Positions 36,885-45,542 of a stretch of 64,000 bases of DNA are shown one piece after another. Below the pieces are notes generated by a model. It did not search any database. It was given only the letters and a program-made list of their open reading frames with translations, and was not told where the DNA came from. Position numbers and translations under genes: made by a program. Numbering within the stretch: position 1 is the first letter of the stretch; each line of letters starts with the position of its first letter. Source of the DNA: an uncultured bacterium (GTDB taxonomy: Bacteria > Actinomycetota > Coriobacteriia > Coriobacteriales > Coriobacteriaceae); the NCBI GenBank assembly GCA_905214425.1, contig CAJMLY010000004.1, positions 88,555 to 152,554 on the forward strand, given 5' to 3'.

Positions 36885-37751
36885 TTATTGGCCCGAAGCC
36901 ACGCCCATGCCGTAGCCGATAATGAGCCCATGCATTTCGGCATAGTATGAATCTAGCCCGTTACAGGGCATGATGATAGTCTTGGAGCTTGGCCAGCGCT
37001 CCACAATGCGGCTGGCAAGTGCCTGGGCGCCTGTCTCATTTTCCACATGGTCGATGACGACCTCGCCGCCCGTAAAACCCTCGGCTTCCATGGTATCGAT
37101 GATCTTGTTGAGCATCTTCTTTTCGCCACGCGTGTGCCCGACGAGTTCGATTTTACCGGCCTCGCTCGCCGTGCCCAAAATGCGGATATTGAGCTTGTTG
37201 GCAATGACGCCGGCTGCCTTAGGGATACGTCCGGCCTTGGCGAGGTTTTCGTAATTGCACAAGCTGAAGAGGATTTTGCTGTTCTGTTCAAGGCTATCGA
37301 AGTATGCACAAGCATCCTCGAATGAGATATCCGGACTGCTTGCAAGATAGCGGTCGAACAGCAAGAAAATGAGGTCCATTTTGCCGCCAGCTGCGCGTGA
37401 ATTGACAAGATGAATATTGCGGTCCGGTTCCTCGGCAAGAACCATATCGCGAGCCGTGGCGGCGGCGTTGTAGCTGCCCGACACGCCCTCAGAGATCGGC
37501 ATGCAGATGGTATTGTCTGCTAATTTGAAGAGCTCGGCCCACTCCCCTACGCTGGGACAAGCGCTCGAAGAAGCGTTCGTCTCCGCCTGAACAGCGCAGT
37601 TGAGCTCATGAACGTCGAGCGAAAGGTCATCGACGAATTCACGCTCCCCCACTCGAATTTTGAGGGGCGCAAATGCAAAGGTGGTATGGGGCGCGGTCGG
37701 TTGCCAATCGCGGAGGTTGCAGCTTGAATCTGAGATAAGTGCCCAGCTCAT
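36885..37751 (-). CDS. DegV family protein (fatty-acid-binding type)
   Basis: 288 residues. DegV pattern: ALISDSSCNL at the start, CMPISEGVSGSYNAA near 85, and a C-terminal HVENETGAQALASRI. DegV/FakB proteins bind fatty acids and can hand them to the kinase FakA for phospholipid synthesis; no fakA is nearby. GAAAGGACCCTCT precedes the ATG at 37751. Confidence 0.88.
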   Translation of the reverse strand: MSWALISDSSCNLRDWQPTAPHTTFAFAPLKIRVGEREFVDDLSLDVHELNCAVQAETNASSSACPSVGEWAELFKLADNTICMPISEGVSGSYNAAATARDMVLAEEPDRNIHLVNSRAAGGKMDLIFLLFDRYLASSPDISFEDACAYFDSLEQNSKILFSLCNYENLAKAGRIPKAAGVIANKLNIRILGTASEAGKIELVGHTRGEKKMLNKIIDTMEAEGFTGGEVVIDHVENETGAQALASRIVERWPSSKTIIMPCNGLDSYYAEMHGLIIGYGMGVASGQ

Positions 37752-37806
37752 AGAGGGTCCTTTCTAATTGCTCCCATACAATTATAGCCTTCTTGCTGAC
37801 CGATTG

Positions 37807-37841
37807 GGCCGCTATCTAGTATTCAAAACTAGATAGCGGCC
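37807..37841. terminator. Bidirectional hairpin between degV and the NlpC/P60 gene
   Basis: A perfect 14-bp inverted repeat GGCCGCTATCTAGT with a seven-base loop (ATTCAAA). It lies 56 bases upstream of the degV start and 75 beyond the NlpC/P60 stop side, so it probably ends transcription from the latter on the minus strand. Confidence 0.6.
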
Positions 37842-37915
37842 TGCACTAAAGGCAAAAGAATGGACCCCATGACTCAAAGCCACGAGGTCCATCTCCGTTT
37901 GTTTTATCTGAATAC

Positions 37916-39043
37916 TTAGTAGCGAACGAAGATATAGTTGTTGTTCATGCCGGCGGCAACGGAGCTGATGATAACGCCCGTGTTGTAGTCGGAAGCATGA
38001 ATCATCTGACCACCACCGATGTAAATGCCGGTGTGGTACGAGTTGACCACAACGTCACCGGGCTGCGGATCGGACACACGCGTCCAGCCCATAAAGGTGC
38101 CCGTGGTGCCTAGGCGACAATAGCGGCCAGTGAGGCAGTAGCTAACAAAACCAGAGCAGTCGAAGCTGTTCGGGCCAATTCCGCCCCAGGAATAAGCGCA
38201 ACCAAGCTTGCTGTATGCACGCGAGACAACAGAACCGCCATCGACGGACTGGCTCGGAGCAGAAGGCGTCGGAGCCGGAGCAGGCGTGGAGGGCTGCGGC
38301 GTCGGAGCAGGTGCCGGCGTAGGAGCCGGAGTGTTACCGCCCTGGTTGTTGTTATTGCTGGTCTGGCCACCGTTGTTGGTGTTCTCGGTCGTACCGGCAG
38401 TCTCGTTGCTCACCGTGGCCTTCTCGGCGGTACTGGCGTTGATACCAGCCTGCAGCGCGGCGTTGGCCTCGGCCTCGGCGGCGAGCTCAGCCTGCAGCTG
38501 AGAATCCAGAGAGTTTACGACGTTCTGGGCTTCAGCCTGCTGGGCGTTAAGCTCGTCGACCTTCTTTTGCGTGGTGGCGACGTTCTTCTCCTGCTCGGCC
38601 TGCTTATCGGTGAGCTGCTGCTTGAGTTCCTTGACCTCTTGAATGGTCTGAGCCTGCTTATCGGAAACTTTTCCGTAGTAGAACAGACGGTTGAGCATAT
38701 CGCTCAGGTCATCGACGCCGGTCAGAACCTGAAGCAGGCTCAGACCGCCGGTTTTGTACTCGCCGGCGACATAGGTCGAGAGCTTGGCCTGACCATCGGC
38801 GATCTCCTGCTGCTTTTGCGTGATCTCGCCAGCAGTCTGGTCGAGCGCCTGCGTCTGCGTGGCGAGCTCATCGTAAATCTGCTGGGTTTGGGTACCGATC
38901 TGCTCGAGCTTCGTACGAGCAGCGGCAAGGTCGGATGCGGTATCGGCGTAGGCAGGAGCCGCGAGGCCCAAGCCCAAAACACAAGCGAGGGTTGCCGTAG
39001 CAGCGCAGCGTGCCATGTTTTTGTGCGTGTTTGCTGTGCGCAT
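37916..39043 (-). CDS. Secreted NlpC/P60 peptidoglycan hydrolase (PcsB/CwlO-like)
   Basis: 375 residues: signal peptide (about 1-33, ending AAPAYADT), long coiled coil to about 200, an Asn/Thr/Pro/Ala-rich linker, then an NlpC/P60 domain from about 265 with catalytic Cys in FDCSGFVSY (near 293) and His in YHTGIYIGG (near 337). Such D,L-endopeptidases cut peptidoglycan stem peptides; the coiled coil usually docks to FtsEX for activation. ftsEX is not in the window. GGAAAGGAAG precedes the start. Confidence 0.92.
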   Translation of the reverse strand: MRTANTHKNMARCAATATLACVLGLGLAAPAYADTASDLAAARTKLEQIGTQTQQIYDELATQTQALDQTAGEITQKQQEIADGQAKLSTYVAGEYKTGGLSLLQVLTGVDDLSDMLNRLFYYGKVSDKQAQTIQEVKELKQQLTDKQAEQEKNVATTQKKVDELNAQQAEAQNVVNSLDSQLQAELAAEAEANAALQAGINASTAEKATVSNETAGTTENTNNGGQTSNNNNQGGNTPAPTPAPAPTPQPSTPAPAPTPSAPSQSVDGGSVVSRAYSKLGCAYSWGGIGPNSFDCSGFVSYCLTGRYCRLGTTGTFMGWTRVSDPQPGDVVVNSYHTGIYIGGGQMIHASDYNTGVIISSVAAGMNNNYIFVRY

Positions 39044-39075
39044 GTAGCTTCCTTTCCAGTAACTAAGGGTAACGG

Positions 39076-39606
39076 CTAGTCTACCGTCACCAGGCTAAAG
39101 AGCTCCACATCGTCATCAGACGGCGTGAGCTTCTCGCGCGGGTTGAGAAACGCAAGCTCAAGTATACAACCGTAACCGATAAGCTTTGCGCCCATATCTC
39201 GCACCAGTTTACCTGTTGCCTCGACGGTTCCGCCCGTCGCGACCAAGTCGTCCAGAATTAACACGGTATCTTTAGAGCTGATAGCGTCGGCATGGATCTC
39301 AATTGAATCGGTGCCGTACTCGAGCTCGTAGCTCTGGCTTACGGTCTCGCGCGGCAGCTTGCCCGGTTTACGTGCGGGAACAAAGCCGGCGCCAAGGGCT
39401 ACAGCCACCGGTACGCCAACCATAAAGCCGCGAGCCTCGGGACCCACGACCTTGGTGATTCCCATGCCGGCAAAGTGCTCGGCGAGGGTATCGGTCATGG
39501 CTTTGAGCGCCTCGGGATTGCCAAAGAGCGGCGTGATGTCTTTAAAGATGACTCCGGGCTCGGGATAGTCGGGGATGTCGACGATTTGAGATTCGAAGTC
39601 GTACAT
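39076..39606 (-). CDS. apt: Adenine phosphoribosyltransferase
   Basis: 176 residues. PRPP-binding motif VLILDDLVATGGTVEA, an N-terminal IVDIPDYPEPGVIFKDITPL typical of Apt, and GPEARGFMVG. It salvages adenine to AMP. ATG at 39606 has AAAGGT upstream; an ATG at 39621 is possible. Same strand as the MerR gene 40 bases upstream. Confidence 0.94.
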   Translation of the reverse strand: MYDFESQIVDIPDYPEPGVIFKDITPLFGNPEALKAMTDTLAEHFAGMGITKVVGPEARGFMVGVPVAVALGAGFVPARKPGKLPRETVSQSYELEYGTDSIEIHADAISSKDTVLILDDLVATGGTVEATGKLVRDMGAKLIGYGCILELAFLNPREKLTPSDDDVELFSLVTVD

Positions 39607-39646
39607 TGCATGACCTTTCAATGGGTTGCCGGATAAGCGGCAGCGG

Positions 39647-40525
39647 TTATTTGCCCGCCGTGGCGGTACCGGAGTGCGAAGGGGCGACGACCTTGAGCGG
39701 CTTTACGAGAGAATCCTCGTGCGAAGCCGGCGTGGCTATCTCTTCGTTTTTGGCTTTGGTGGACTCGGAGCGAGTGATTTCCTCATCGAGTGCATCGATG
39801 TCGGCGTCCTCGACCACGGCATTGAGAGACTCAAAAACGCGGTTCTTGAGCAGCGCAGTGTGCACACCTTCGGTCAGGTCGTGAAGCTTCTTAAACGCAC
39901 GTTCGAGCTTGGCGTCGCGCTCGTCATCGGAGGTATCCATTCCGAGCATGCTCACGAGCACCTGCTCAAACATCGAGGACTCGCGGTTGGCGGAAGACAC
40001 GTACTGACGCAGGTTGCGGGGCTCGATATGGAAGCGTGACAGCTCGGAGCAGTAGCGGATGATTGGAAAATCGCGACCATCGACGAGCTCACGATTCTGC
40101 GGACTCTTGATGATGCGAATGAGGTCGTTCTCGGCGAGCGAGCGGATAAACGAAATCTCGACGCCCAGCATATCGGGAATGGTCTCGATGGGATGCAGCT
40201 TTTGCTTAGTCTCCTTGGGCTCCGTCTTGAGCGGAACATCGGACAGCAAGCCCACCTCGTAGGCGAGCGTAGACAAGTCCGTGGCGTTTTCCAAGCGCTG
40301 CTTAATCACGTTGAGCGGCATGTAGCGGGTCTTCTGCAAATGCAGGATGACCTCCAGGCGATCAACGTCCTCCTTAGAGTATTGACGGTATCCCTTAGGC
40401 GTACGATGAGGGGTAATGAGCCCCTCATCTTCTAGAAATCTAATTTTTGAGTTCGAAAGATCGGGGTATGCGCCTCGAAGTAGGTTGACGACTTGGCCGA
40501 TACTCAGATAGTTGCGTTCGGCCAT
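39647..40525 (-). CDS. MerR family regulator (FtsR/Rv1828-like)
   Basis: 292 residues. MerR winged HTH at the N-terminus (YLSIGQVVNLLRGAYPDLSNSKIRFLEDEGLITPHRTPKGYRQYS split by helices) with a long C-terminal region lacking the metal-binding cysteines of classical MerR. This DNA-binding domain and the FHA neighbour match actinobacterial FtsR/Rv1828-type regulators, one of which activates ftsZ in corynebacteria. Three bases separate it from the FHA gene upstream. Confidence 0.82.
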   Translation of the reverse strand: MAERNYLSIGQVVNLLRGAYPDLSNSKIRFLEDEGLITPHRTPKGYRQYSKEDVDRLEVILHLQKTRYMPLNVIKQRLENATDLSTLAYEVGLLSDVPLKTEPKETKQKLHPIETIPDMLGVEISFIRSLAENDLIRIIKSPQNRELVDGRDFPIIRYCSELSRFHIEPRNLRQYVSSANRESSMFEQVLVSMLGMDTSDDERDAKLERAFKKLHDLTEGVHTALLKNRVFESLNAVVEDADIDALDEEITRSESTKAKNEEIATPASHEDSLVKPLKVVAPSHSGTATAGK

Positions 40526-40528
40526 GCC

Positions 40529-40963
40529 CTACTCACCGGTTTCGATGCGCTCCGGCGTGCTCTCGTGGTAGATGAGCGTAAACGTACCGATCTGGACGGA
40601 AGAACCGTCGTGCAGCGGGGCTGCATTGACGATGGCACCGTCGACCCAGGTGCCATTGAGCGAGCCCAAGTCCTCGATGCGAGCGCCGAGGCCCTCGCGG
40701 ATAATGCGCGCGTGGCTGCGCGATACGGTCATGTCATTGAGGAAGATGCCGTTCGCAGGATCGCGGCCGATGGTGGTCACGTCGTCCTCGAGCTCAAAGG
40801 CGGCACCAGTCTGCGGACCCTTGACGATGGACAGAACGGGGGCGGTGATGCGCACGTTGGCCATGAGGTCGGGAACGGTGACGTCGCTTGAAGGCACGCG
40901 GAATACGCAGGTAGCGTCAGCAGTCTTATCATTCTGAGGCATATTGTTAACCATGTTGTCCAT
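40529..40963 (-). CDS. FHA domain protein (GarA/OdhI-like)
   Basis: 144 residues. FHA domain near 45-130 with GRDPANGIFLNDMTVSRSHARI and LGSLNGTWVDG, the phosphothreonine-binding loops. The N-terminal tail has ATCVFR, similar in place to the TTSVFR phosphorylation site of GarA/OdhI, which switch 2-oxoglutarate metabolism when phosphorylated by PknB-type kinases. Only one Thr is kept. ATG at 40963 follows GGGG. Neighbours (MerR, phosphatidyltransferase) match the mycobacterial garA region. Confidence 0.84.
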   Translation of the reverse strand: MDNMVNNMPQNDKTADATCVFRVPSSDVTVPDLMANVRITAPVLSIVKGPQTGAAFELEDDVTTIGRDPANGIFLNDMTVSRSHARIIREGLGARIEDLGSLNGTWVDGAIVNAAPLHDGSSVQIGTFTLIYHESTPERIETGE

Positions 40964-41029
40964 GACAACCCCTAACTTATCGCGGACGTGCCGCAAATAA
41001 TGAACCGTACGTAATCATACCCCAACGAA

Positions 41030-41734
41030 TCAGTCTTCGATTTCAGGGTTCAGAAAGTCGATGTCCTCGTCCTCGGGATGCGCGAGAGCCTGTTTAATGG
41101 CCACTCCGCCCTTAATGGAATAGATGACAGCCGTGAGCATGGAGAAGATCACGCCGCCGTACACAAAGAAGATGCCGAGGGGCACCGAGCTTCCGTTGAG
41201 GCCCGGGAAGGCCGTAAGGGTTGAAGGTAAAAGATGCAGGCCGTCAATAACGGGGAACCCGAGCAGCATGAGCGAGAAGCCGGTCATGAGCAGTGCAGTG
41301 GCAATCTTTCCGGGAAAGACGACATCGATGGGGCGACGGTGATAATGACGAACGATAAGCGTGCCGATGCCCAGATAGATGTCGCGGCCAATAATGAGCA
41401 CGCAGACCCAGATGGGCAGCTCTCCGCGGACCACCAGCCCAAGTACGCCGGTGAACAGCAGCGCACGGTCGCAGATGGGGTCCATGACCTTGCCGAGCCA
41501 CGAGACCGTCTTGGTCATGCGGGCGATCTGACCGTCCATCCAGTCGGTAGAGGCGGCAACGGCGTAGATAACGATGGCGATGACGCGGTTGTTATCCGTC
41601 ACAAACAGGTACAGAAATACCAGAGTGAGGATCAGGCGCGTAAAGGTGATGAAATTGGAGATCGTAAAGATCTTATTCGACGGGTAATCGGAAGTGCCGA
41701 TAAGCTCCTTTTTGATCTTCTTTTTGATGCCCAC
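41030..41734 (-). CDS. CDP-alcohol phosphatidyltransferase family protein
   Basis: 234 residues with about five transmembrane helices. CDP-alcohol phosphatidyltransferase signature DWMDGQIARMTKTVSWLGKVMDPICD fits D-G-x2-A-R-x8-G-x3-D-x3-D. The substrate (glycerol phosphate, inositol phosphate or other) cannot be told. GTG at 41734 is chosen because GGGGGAG lies 4 bases before it and the preceding in-frame codons look like leader. It heads the FHA-MerR-apt strand. Confidence 0.84.
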   Translation of the reverse strand: MGIKKKIKKELIGTSDYPSNKIFTISNFITFTRLILTLVFLYLFVTDNNRVIAIVIYAVAASTDWMDGQIARMTKTVSWLGKVMDPICDRALLFTGVLGLVVRGELPIWVCVLIIGRDIYLGIGTLIVRHYHRRPIDVVFPGKIATALLMTGFSLMLLGFPVIDGLHLLPSTLTAFPGLNGSSVPLGIFFVYGGVIFSMLTAVIYSIKGGVAIKQALAHPEDEDIDFLNPEIED

Positions 41735-42130
41735 AGGACTCCCCCGCTGGTTAACGACAAAACTTTCGCTACTATACCCGTTCCGGCGATGTCTATCCAG
41801 CGTAAGCATAGAGAGTCCAGACATGAGGAAGGCGCTTTTGGGCGGCGGTGGATTTCACATTCGTGTACATCAGCCTCCAAACATGCCGAAAAATGTCGGT
41901 TTTGGAGGGTGATGTACACGTTTTGATTCGGTGATTACATCGATCGGGAAAGTTGTTGCCTTAAGCAAATTAATCATGATGTGCGGGTCGAGAAGGGTTG
42001 GCGCCAAAAGAACCCAACGGCCGTTATGGCTTCGTTAGAAACGCGCCCCACCATGGATGGTGAACCCGAAAGGTAAGGCGCGCGGGCACGGTGACTCGGC
42101 CCGCGCTCCCGGAAGAGAAAGGATAAACCC
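41735..42130. other. Gap between the phosphatidyltransferase and ABC transporter operons
   Basis: 396 bases between divergent genes. It holds the 57-base palindrome and, after about 42030, a sharp rise in G+C that continues into the ABC transporter operon. AGAGAAAGGA precedes the first transporter gene. No gene is seen. Confidence 0.6.
41863..41919. repeat. 57-base imperfect palindrome
   Basis: GTGTACATCA and TGATGTACAC form a perfect outer stem of 10 pairs. CCTCCAAA/TTTGGAGG and CCGA/TCGG continue it inward with mismatches. It lies between two divergent genes, so it is not an ordinary terminator for either. Confidence 0.7.
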
Positions 42131-42859
42131 ATGGGTTACATGCTCGAGACGCGTGGGCTCACCAAGCGCTTCGGCCGCGGCGACCAGGCGCAGGACGCCG
42201 TGGCCGACGTGAGCCTTCATATCCGCGAGGGCGAGGTGTACGGGCTGCTCGGTCCCAACGGCGCCGGCAAGTCGACAACGCTCAAGATGATCTGCGGGAT
42301 GCTGCGGCCGACGGCCGGGGAGATCCTCTTTGCCGGGCACGCCTGGCGCCGCGAGGACCTCTACGCAATCGGCAGCCTCATCGAGGAGGCGCCGCTCTAC
42401 CCCAACCTCACCGCGCGCGAGAACCTGCGCGTGCGCACCACGCTGCTGGGCCTTCCCGAGAGCCGCATAGATGAGGTGCTCGCCGCCGTGGACCTCGCGG
42501 ACACCGGGAAGAAGCGCGCCGGGCGCTTCTCGATGGGGATGCGGCAGCGCCTGGGGCTCGCGTTGGCGCTGATCGCCCGGCCACGCCTGCTCGTGCTCGA
42601 CGAGCCCACCAACGGCCTCGACCCCATCGGCATCGAGGAACTGCGCGACCAGATCCGCGGCTTCGCGGCGGCGGGTACGACGGTGATCGTCTCGAGCCAC
42701 ATCCTCTCCGAGGTGCAGCAGATGGCGGACACCATCGGCATCATCTGCGGGGGGCGCCTTGCCTACGAGGATGCGCTTCGGCCCGGGCAGGACCTCGAGG
42801 AACTCTTCATGAGCTTCTGCCGGGAAGGGCGACGAGCGCGCGGGGAGGTGGCGGCATGA
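42131..42859 (+). CDS. Lantibiotic-immunity-type ABC transporter ATP-binding protein
   Basis: 242 residues with Walker A GPNGAGKST near 41-49, signature FSMGMRQRLGLALAL, Walker B LLVLDEPTNGLDP and H-loop VIVSSHILSE. It is closest in pattern to BcrA/SpaF/NukF ATPases that, with two small permeases, expel lantibiotics or bacitracin from the membrane. GAAAGGATAAACCC precedes the ATG. It overlaps the first permease by 4 bases (ATGA). Codon use is strongly G/C-ending, unlike the genes before it. Confidence 0.87.
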   Translation: MGYMLETRGLTKRFGRGDQAQDAVADVSLHIREGEVYGLLGPNGAGKSTTLKMICGMLRPTAGEILFAGHAWRREDLYAIGSLIEEAPLYPNLTARENLRVRTTLLGLPESRIDEVLAAVDLADTGKKRAGRFSMGMRQRLGLALALIARPRLLVLDEPTNGLDPIGIEELRDQIRGFAAAGTTVIVSSHILSEVQQMADTIGIICGGRLAYEDALRPGQDLEELFMSFCREGRRARGEVAA

Positions 42860-43626
42860 CGGGCGAGAAAGGCGGCCTGCTCGCGGGCCTGCGCGCCGAG
42901 GCCCTGAAGTCGCGCCACGCGGCACCGGTTCGCCTGGCCGTGCTCATGGCGCTGCCGATGCCGCTGCTCGGCGCGATGCCCTACCGGGGCGTGCAGATCT
43001 TTAGCGCGTGGAACTACTGGTACGCGCTCTTCCTGCCCGTGTCTCTATCGCTTGTGGTGGCGTGCGTCGCGCGGGCGGACGCTCGCGCGCGGATGCGGGG
43101 GCTTCTGGGCCTGGGCTTCCCGCTCGGGCGAGCCTGGTGGGCCAAGGCGCTCTGGTGCCTCGCTCTTTGCACGCTCTCGAACCTCGTGGTCTTCGGCATC
43201 TACCTCGCGGGATCGGCGTTCTCCTCGCAGGGTCTCACGGCCGCGGGCACGCTCACGATGCTCCTCTGCGCGCTCGCCAACACGGTGACCGCGGCGTGGA
43301 TGATCCCCGCAGGGCTCTTCCTCACGGCGCGGCTCGGCATGCTCGCGGGCATCTTCTGCCCACTCGCCGCGCAACTCGTAGGTGGGTTCGCCTGGTCGTT
43401 GGTGCCGCTGCCGCAGCTCTTTCCGCCGTCGGCGAACATGGTCATCCCCACGAGCTTCATCCCCGTGCTGCCGAGCGGCGAGCCGCTCGCGGCGGACATG
43501 GCGCTCGGCGGGGCGCTCATGGCGGACGGCATGCTCACGCTGGCGGGCCTTGCGGTCTGCGCGCTCGCGTTCGCCGCGCTCACGGCGGCGGGCGCGGCCT
43601 GGTTCGCGCGCTCCGAGGAGAGGTGA
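42856..43626 (+). CDS. ABC-2 type permease (MutE/EpiE-like)
   Basis: 256 residues with about six transmembrane helices. It matches the lantibiotic-immunity permease family in length, in the early LRAEALKSRHAAPVRLAVLMALPMPL segment, and in its position directly after the ATPase. It should form the membrane channel with the second permease. A four-base overlap with the ATPase and an overlap at its own stop show translational coupling. Confidence 0.8.
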   Translation: MTGEKGGLLAGLRAEALKSRHAAPVRLAVLMALPMPLLGAMPYRGVQIFSAWNYWYALFLPVSLSLVVACVARADARARMRGLLGLGFPLGRAWWAKALWCLALCTLSNLVVFGIYLAGSAFSSQGLTAAGTLTMLLCALANTVTAAWMIPAGLFLTARLGMLAGIFCPLAAQLVGGFAWSLVPLPQLFPPSANMVIPTSFIPVLPSGEPLAADMALGGALMADGMLTLAGLAVCALAFAALTAAGAAWFARSEER

Positions 43627-43631
43627 TGGCC

Positions 43632-44441
43632 ATGACACGACTCTCCGACCCGACGCCGCGCATGACTCTCCCGCGGGCCCTGCTCTCCGAGGCCCTGCGC
43701 CTGGCGCGCTCCCCGCTCGCGGCGGTGCACCTCGCCTGCGGCCTAGCGGCCGGTCTTGCCTGCGGCGAGTACTTCTCCGTAACCCGATGGGACCCGGCGC
43801 TGGGCGCGGACGCCTACACCCAGTTCCTCGGCGCCCTCATGCCGCTCATGTCCGCCATCGTCTGCGGGCTCGCCGTGGACGAGGAGCGCGCTGCCGGGCG
43901 CCTCACCAACCTCACGGCGGTCCCCTCGCGAGGGCGCGCCGTCGCGGCGAAGCTGCTCGCCCTTGCGGCGCTCGGCGCGGGCGCGCTGGCCGTGGCGCTC
44001 AGCGTGTTCGGGCGCGCGCTCGCCGTCGCCGGACGCCTGCCGCTCGGGCCCGCTCCGCTTGCGGCCGCCTGGGCGGGCATCGTGCTGGGCAGCTTGCCCC
44101 TCTACGCGCTGGGGCTCGGCGTGGCCCTGCGCCTCGGCCGCAACGCCGCCATCGGCGGCGGCGCGGCGGGGACGCTCCTCGCGTTCTTCTCGGTGGGCGG
44201 ACTTGCGCACGGCCTCATGACCGGCGAGCTCACCGGTGCCCTGGCGACGCCCCTGGGCTGGGTGCCGCTCGCCTGGCCCGCGCGCCTGGGGTCGCTCGGG
44301 GTGGAGGCCTTCATCGACGCCGCACGCGCGGCGGGCCCTCTCCTCACGACTGCGCTCGCTGGCCTCGCGCTCACCCTGGCAGCCGCCGCCGTCCTTCTCG
44401 CCTGGTTCTGCCGCTTCGAGGACGGGAGGGCAGATGCGTAG
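43632..44441 (+). CDS. ABC-2 type permease (MutG/EpiG-like)
   Basis: 269 residues with about six transmembrane helices, paralogous in style to the previous permease (LLSEALRLARSPLAAVHLACGLAAG; SAIVCGLAVDEERAAGRLTNLTAVPSR). ATG at 43632 has GAGGAGAGG 8 bases upstream; ATG at 43626 is an alternative. A much longer upstream frame is open only because the DNA is G+C-rich. It overlaps the next small gene by 8 bases. Confidence 0.8.
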   Translation: MTRLSDPTPRMTLPRALLSEALRLARSPLAAVHLACGLAAGLACGEYFSVTRWDPALGADAYTQFLGALMPLMSAIVCGLAVDEERAAGRLTNLTAVPSRGRAVAAKLLALAALGAGALAVALSVFGRALAVAGRLPLGPAPLAAAWAGIVLGSLPLYALGLGVALRLGRNAAIGGGAAGTLLAFFSVGGLAHGLMTGELTGALATPLGWVPLAWPARLGSLGVEAFIDAARAAGPLLTTALAGLALTLAAAAVLLAWFCRFEDGRADA

Positions 44442-44835
44442 GAGGCCGCTCGCCGCCGTGCTCGCCCTCCTCTCCGCAGCGCTCGTCCTGGGCAGGAATG
44501 CCCTGCTCGACGCCGGCTGGGGGTCGGCACTACGCTCGATCGCCGACCGCGTGCTGCCCAACCCTGAGATCGCCATGTGGGCGCCCGCGCCCGAGCCCGG
44601 CAGCCACTCGAGCTCCTACGCCGACGCCACCGGGGCGGGGGCAAACTACGTCTACCTGGTGGACGCGGCGGACGACAGGGGCAATGTCCGAGAGCTCCAG
44701 CTCATCTTCTTCGGGCGGGAGTCGGACGGCGAGGGCTGGCTCGAGATCGAGGCGCGCGGCGGCTCGGGCGTGCGCTACCGCGCGTGCGACGCGGCCGAGG
44801 CGCCCGCGGCTGCGCGCAGGGCTCTGGACCGCTGA
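44434..44835 (+). CDS. YxeA-like (DUF1093) small secreted protein
   Basis: 133 residues: an N-terminal hydrophobic signal or anchor (about 5-25), then a domain with YVYLVDAADDRGNVRELQLIF and GWLEIEARGGSGVRYR, the pattern of YxeA/DUF1093 proteins, which are common next to lantibiotic-type ABC transporters and their kinases. Function unknown; possibly part of immunity or sensing. GGGAGGGCAG precedes the ATG. Confidence 0.65.
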   Translation: MRRRPLAAVLALLSAALVLGRNALLDAGWGSALRSIADRVLPNPEIAMWAPAPEPGSHSSSYADATGAGANYVYLVDAADDRGNVRELQLIFFGRESDGEGWLEIEARGGSGVRYRACDAAEAPAAARRALDR

Positions 44836-44879
44836 GTGCGGCGCTAGTACAATTCCGACGAGAGTTTCAGGAGGTCAAC

Positions 44880-45542
44880 ATGGCTAGGATACTGGCAGTG
44901 GATGATGAACGGGCGATCCTCGACGCGCTCGCGCGAGTCCTCGGCCGCGACGGCCATGAGGTCGTCAGGGCGGCGGACCCGACGGCGGTCCCGGGGATGG
45001 ACCTCTCGCGCTTCGACCTCGTGCTCTGCGACGTCATGATGCCGGGGCTCGACGGCTTCGAGCTCGTGCGGCAGATCCGCCCGGACTTTGACGGGCCCAT
45101 CGTCTTCCTGACCGCGCGCGTGGCCGAGGAGGATGCCGTGGCCGCCTACGGCCTGGGCGCCGACGACTACGTCCGCAAGCCCTTCGGGGCCGCGGAACTG
45201 CGCGCCAAGGTCGCGGCCCATCTACGCCGTGAGCGCCGACCGCGCTCGCACGCCCTCTCCTTCGGGGAGGTGCGGATCGACCTCGGGGCGCACGGCCTCG
45301 CCGTGGGCGACAAGGCCGTGCCGCTCACGCCCACCGAGTACGCCATCTGCGAGTACCTCGCCCGCCGGCCCGGGCAGGTCATGAGCCGCGCGCAGATACG
45401 CGAGGCGGTACTCGGCTGGGAGAGCGACGCCGACGACGCGGCCATATCCATGCAGGTCAGCCGCGCTCGGAGGAAACTCTCCGAGGCCGGCGCCGATCCG
45501 ATCGCGACCGTCTGGGGGATGGGGTACAAGTGGCAGCTCTGA
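44880..45542 (+). CDS. OmpR-type response regulator
   Basis: 220 residues. Receiver domain with acidic pair near 8-9 (DDE), phosphoacceptor Asp51 (LVLCDVMMPG), Thr near 79 and Lys in YVRKPF; then a winged-helix Trans_reg_C domain (LTPTEYAICEYLARRPGQVMSR). CAGGAGG precedes the ATG. It shares 13 bases with the kinase gene. Its likely target is the ABC operon upstream, by analogy with BceR/NisR-type systems. Confidence 0.93.
   Translation: MARILAVDDERAILDALARVLGRDGHEVVRAADPTAVPGMDLSRFDLVLCDVMMPGLDGFELVRQIRPDFDGPIVFLTARVAEEDAVAAYGLGADDYVRKPFGAAELRAKVAAHLRRERRPRSHALSFGEVRIDLGAHGLAVGDKAVPLTPTEYAICEYLARRPGQVMSRAQIREAVLGWESDADDAAISMQVSRARRKLSEAGADPIATVWGMGYKWQL

Noticed and set aside
43008..43631. 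N-terminal extension of the second permease frame into the first permease gene
   Set aside because: The extension is Arg/Gly-rich, out of frame with the true first permease, and a good ribosome site precedes 43632.
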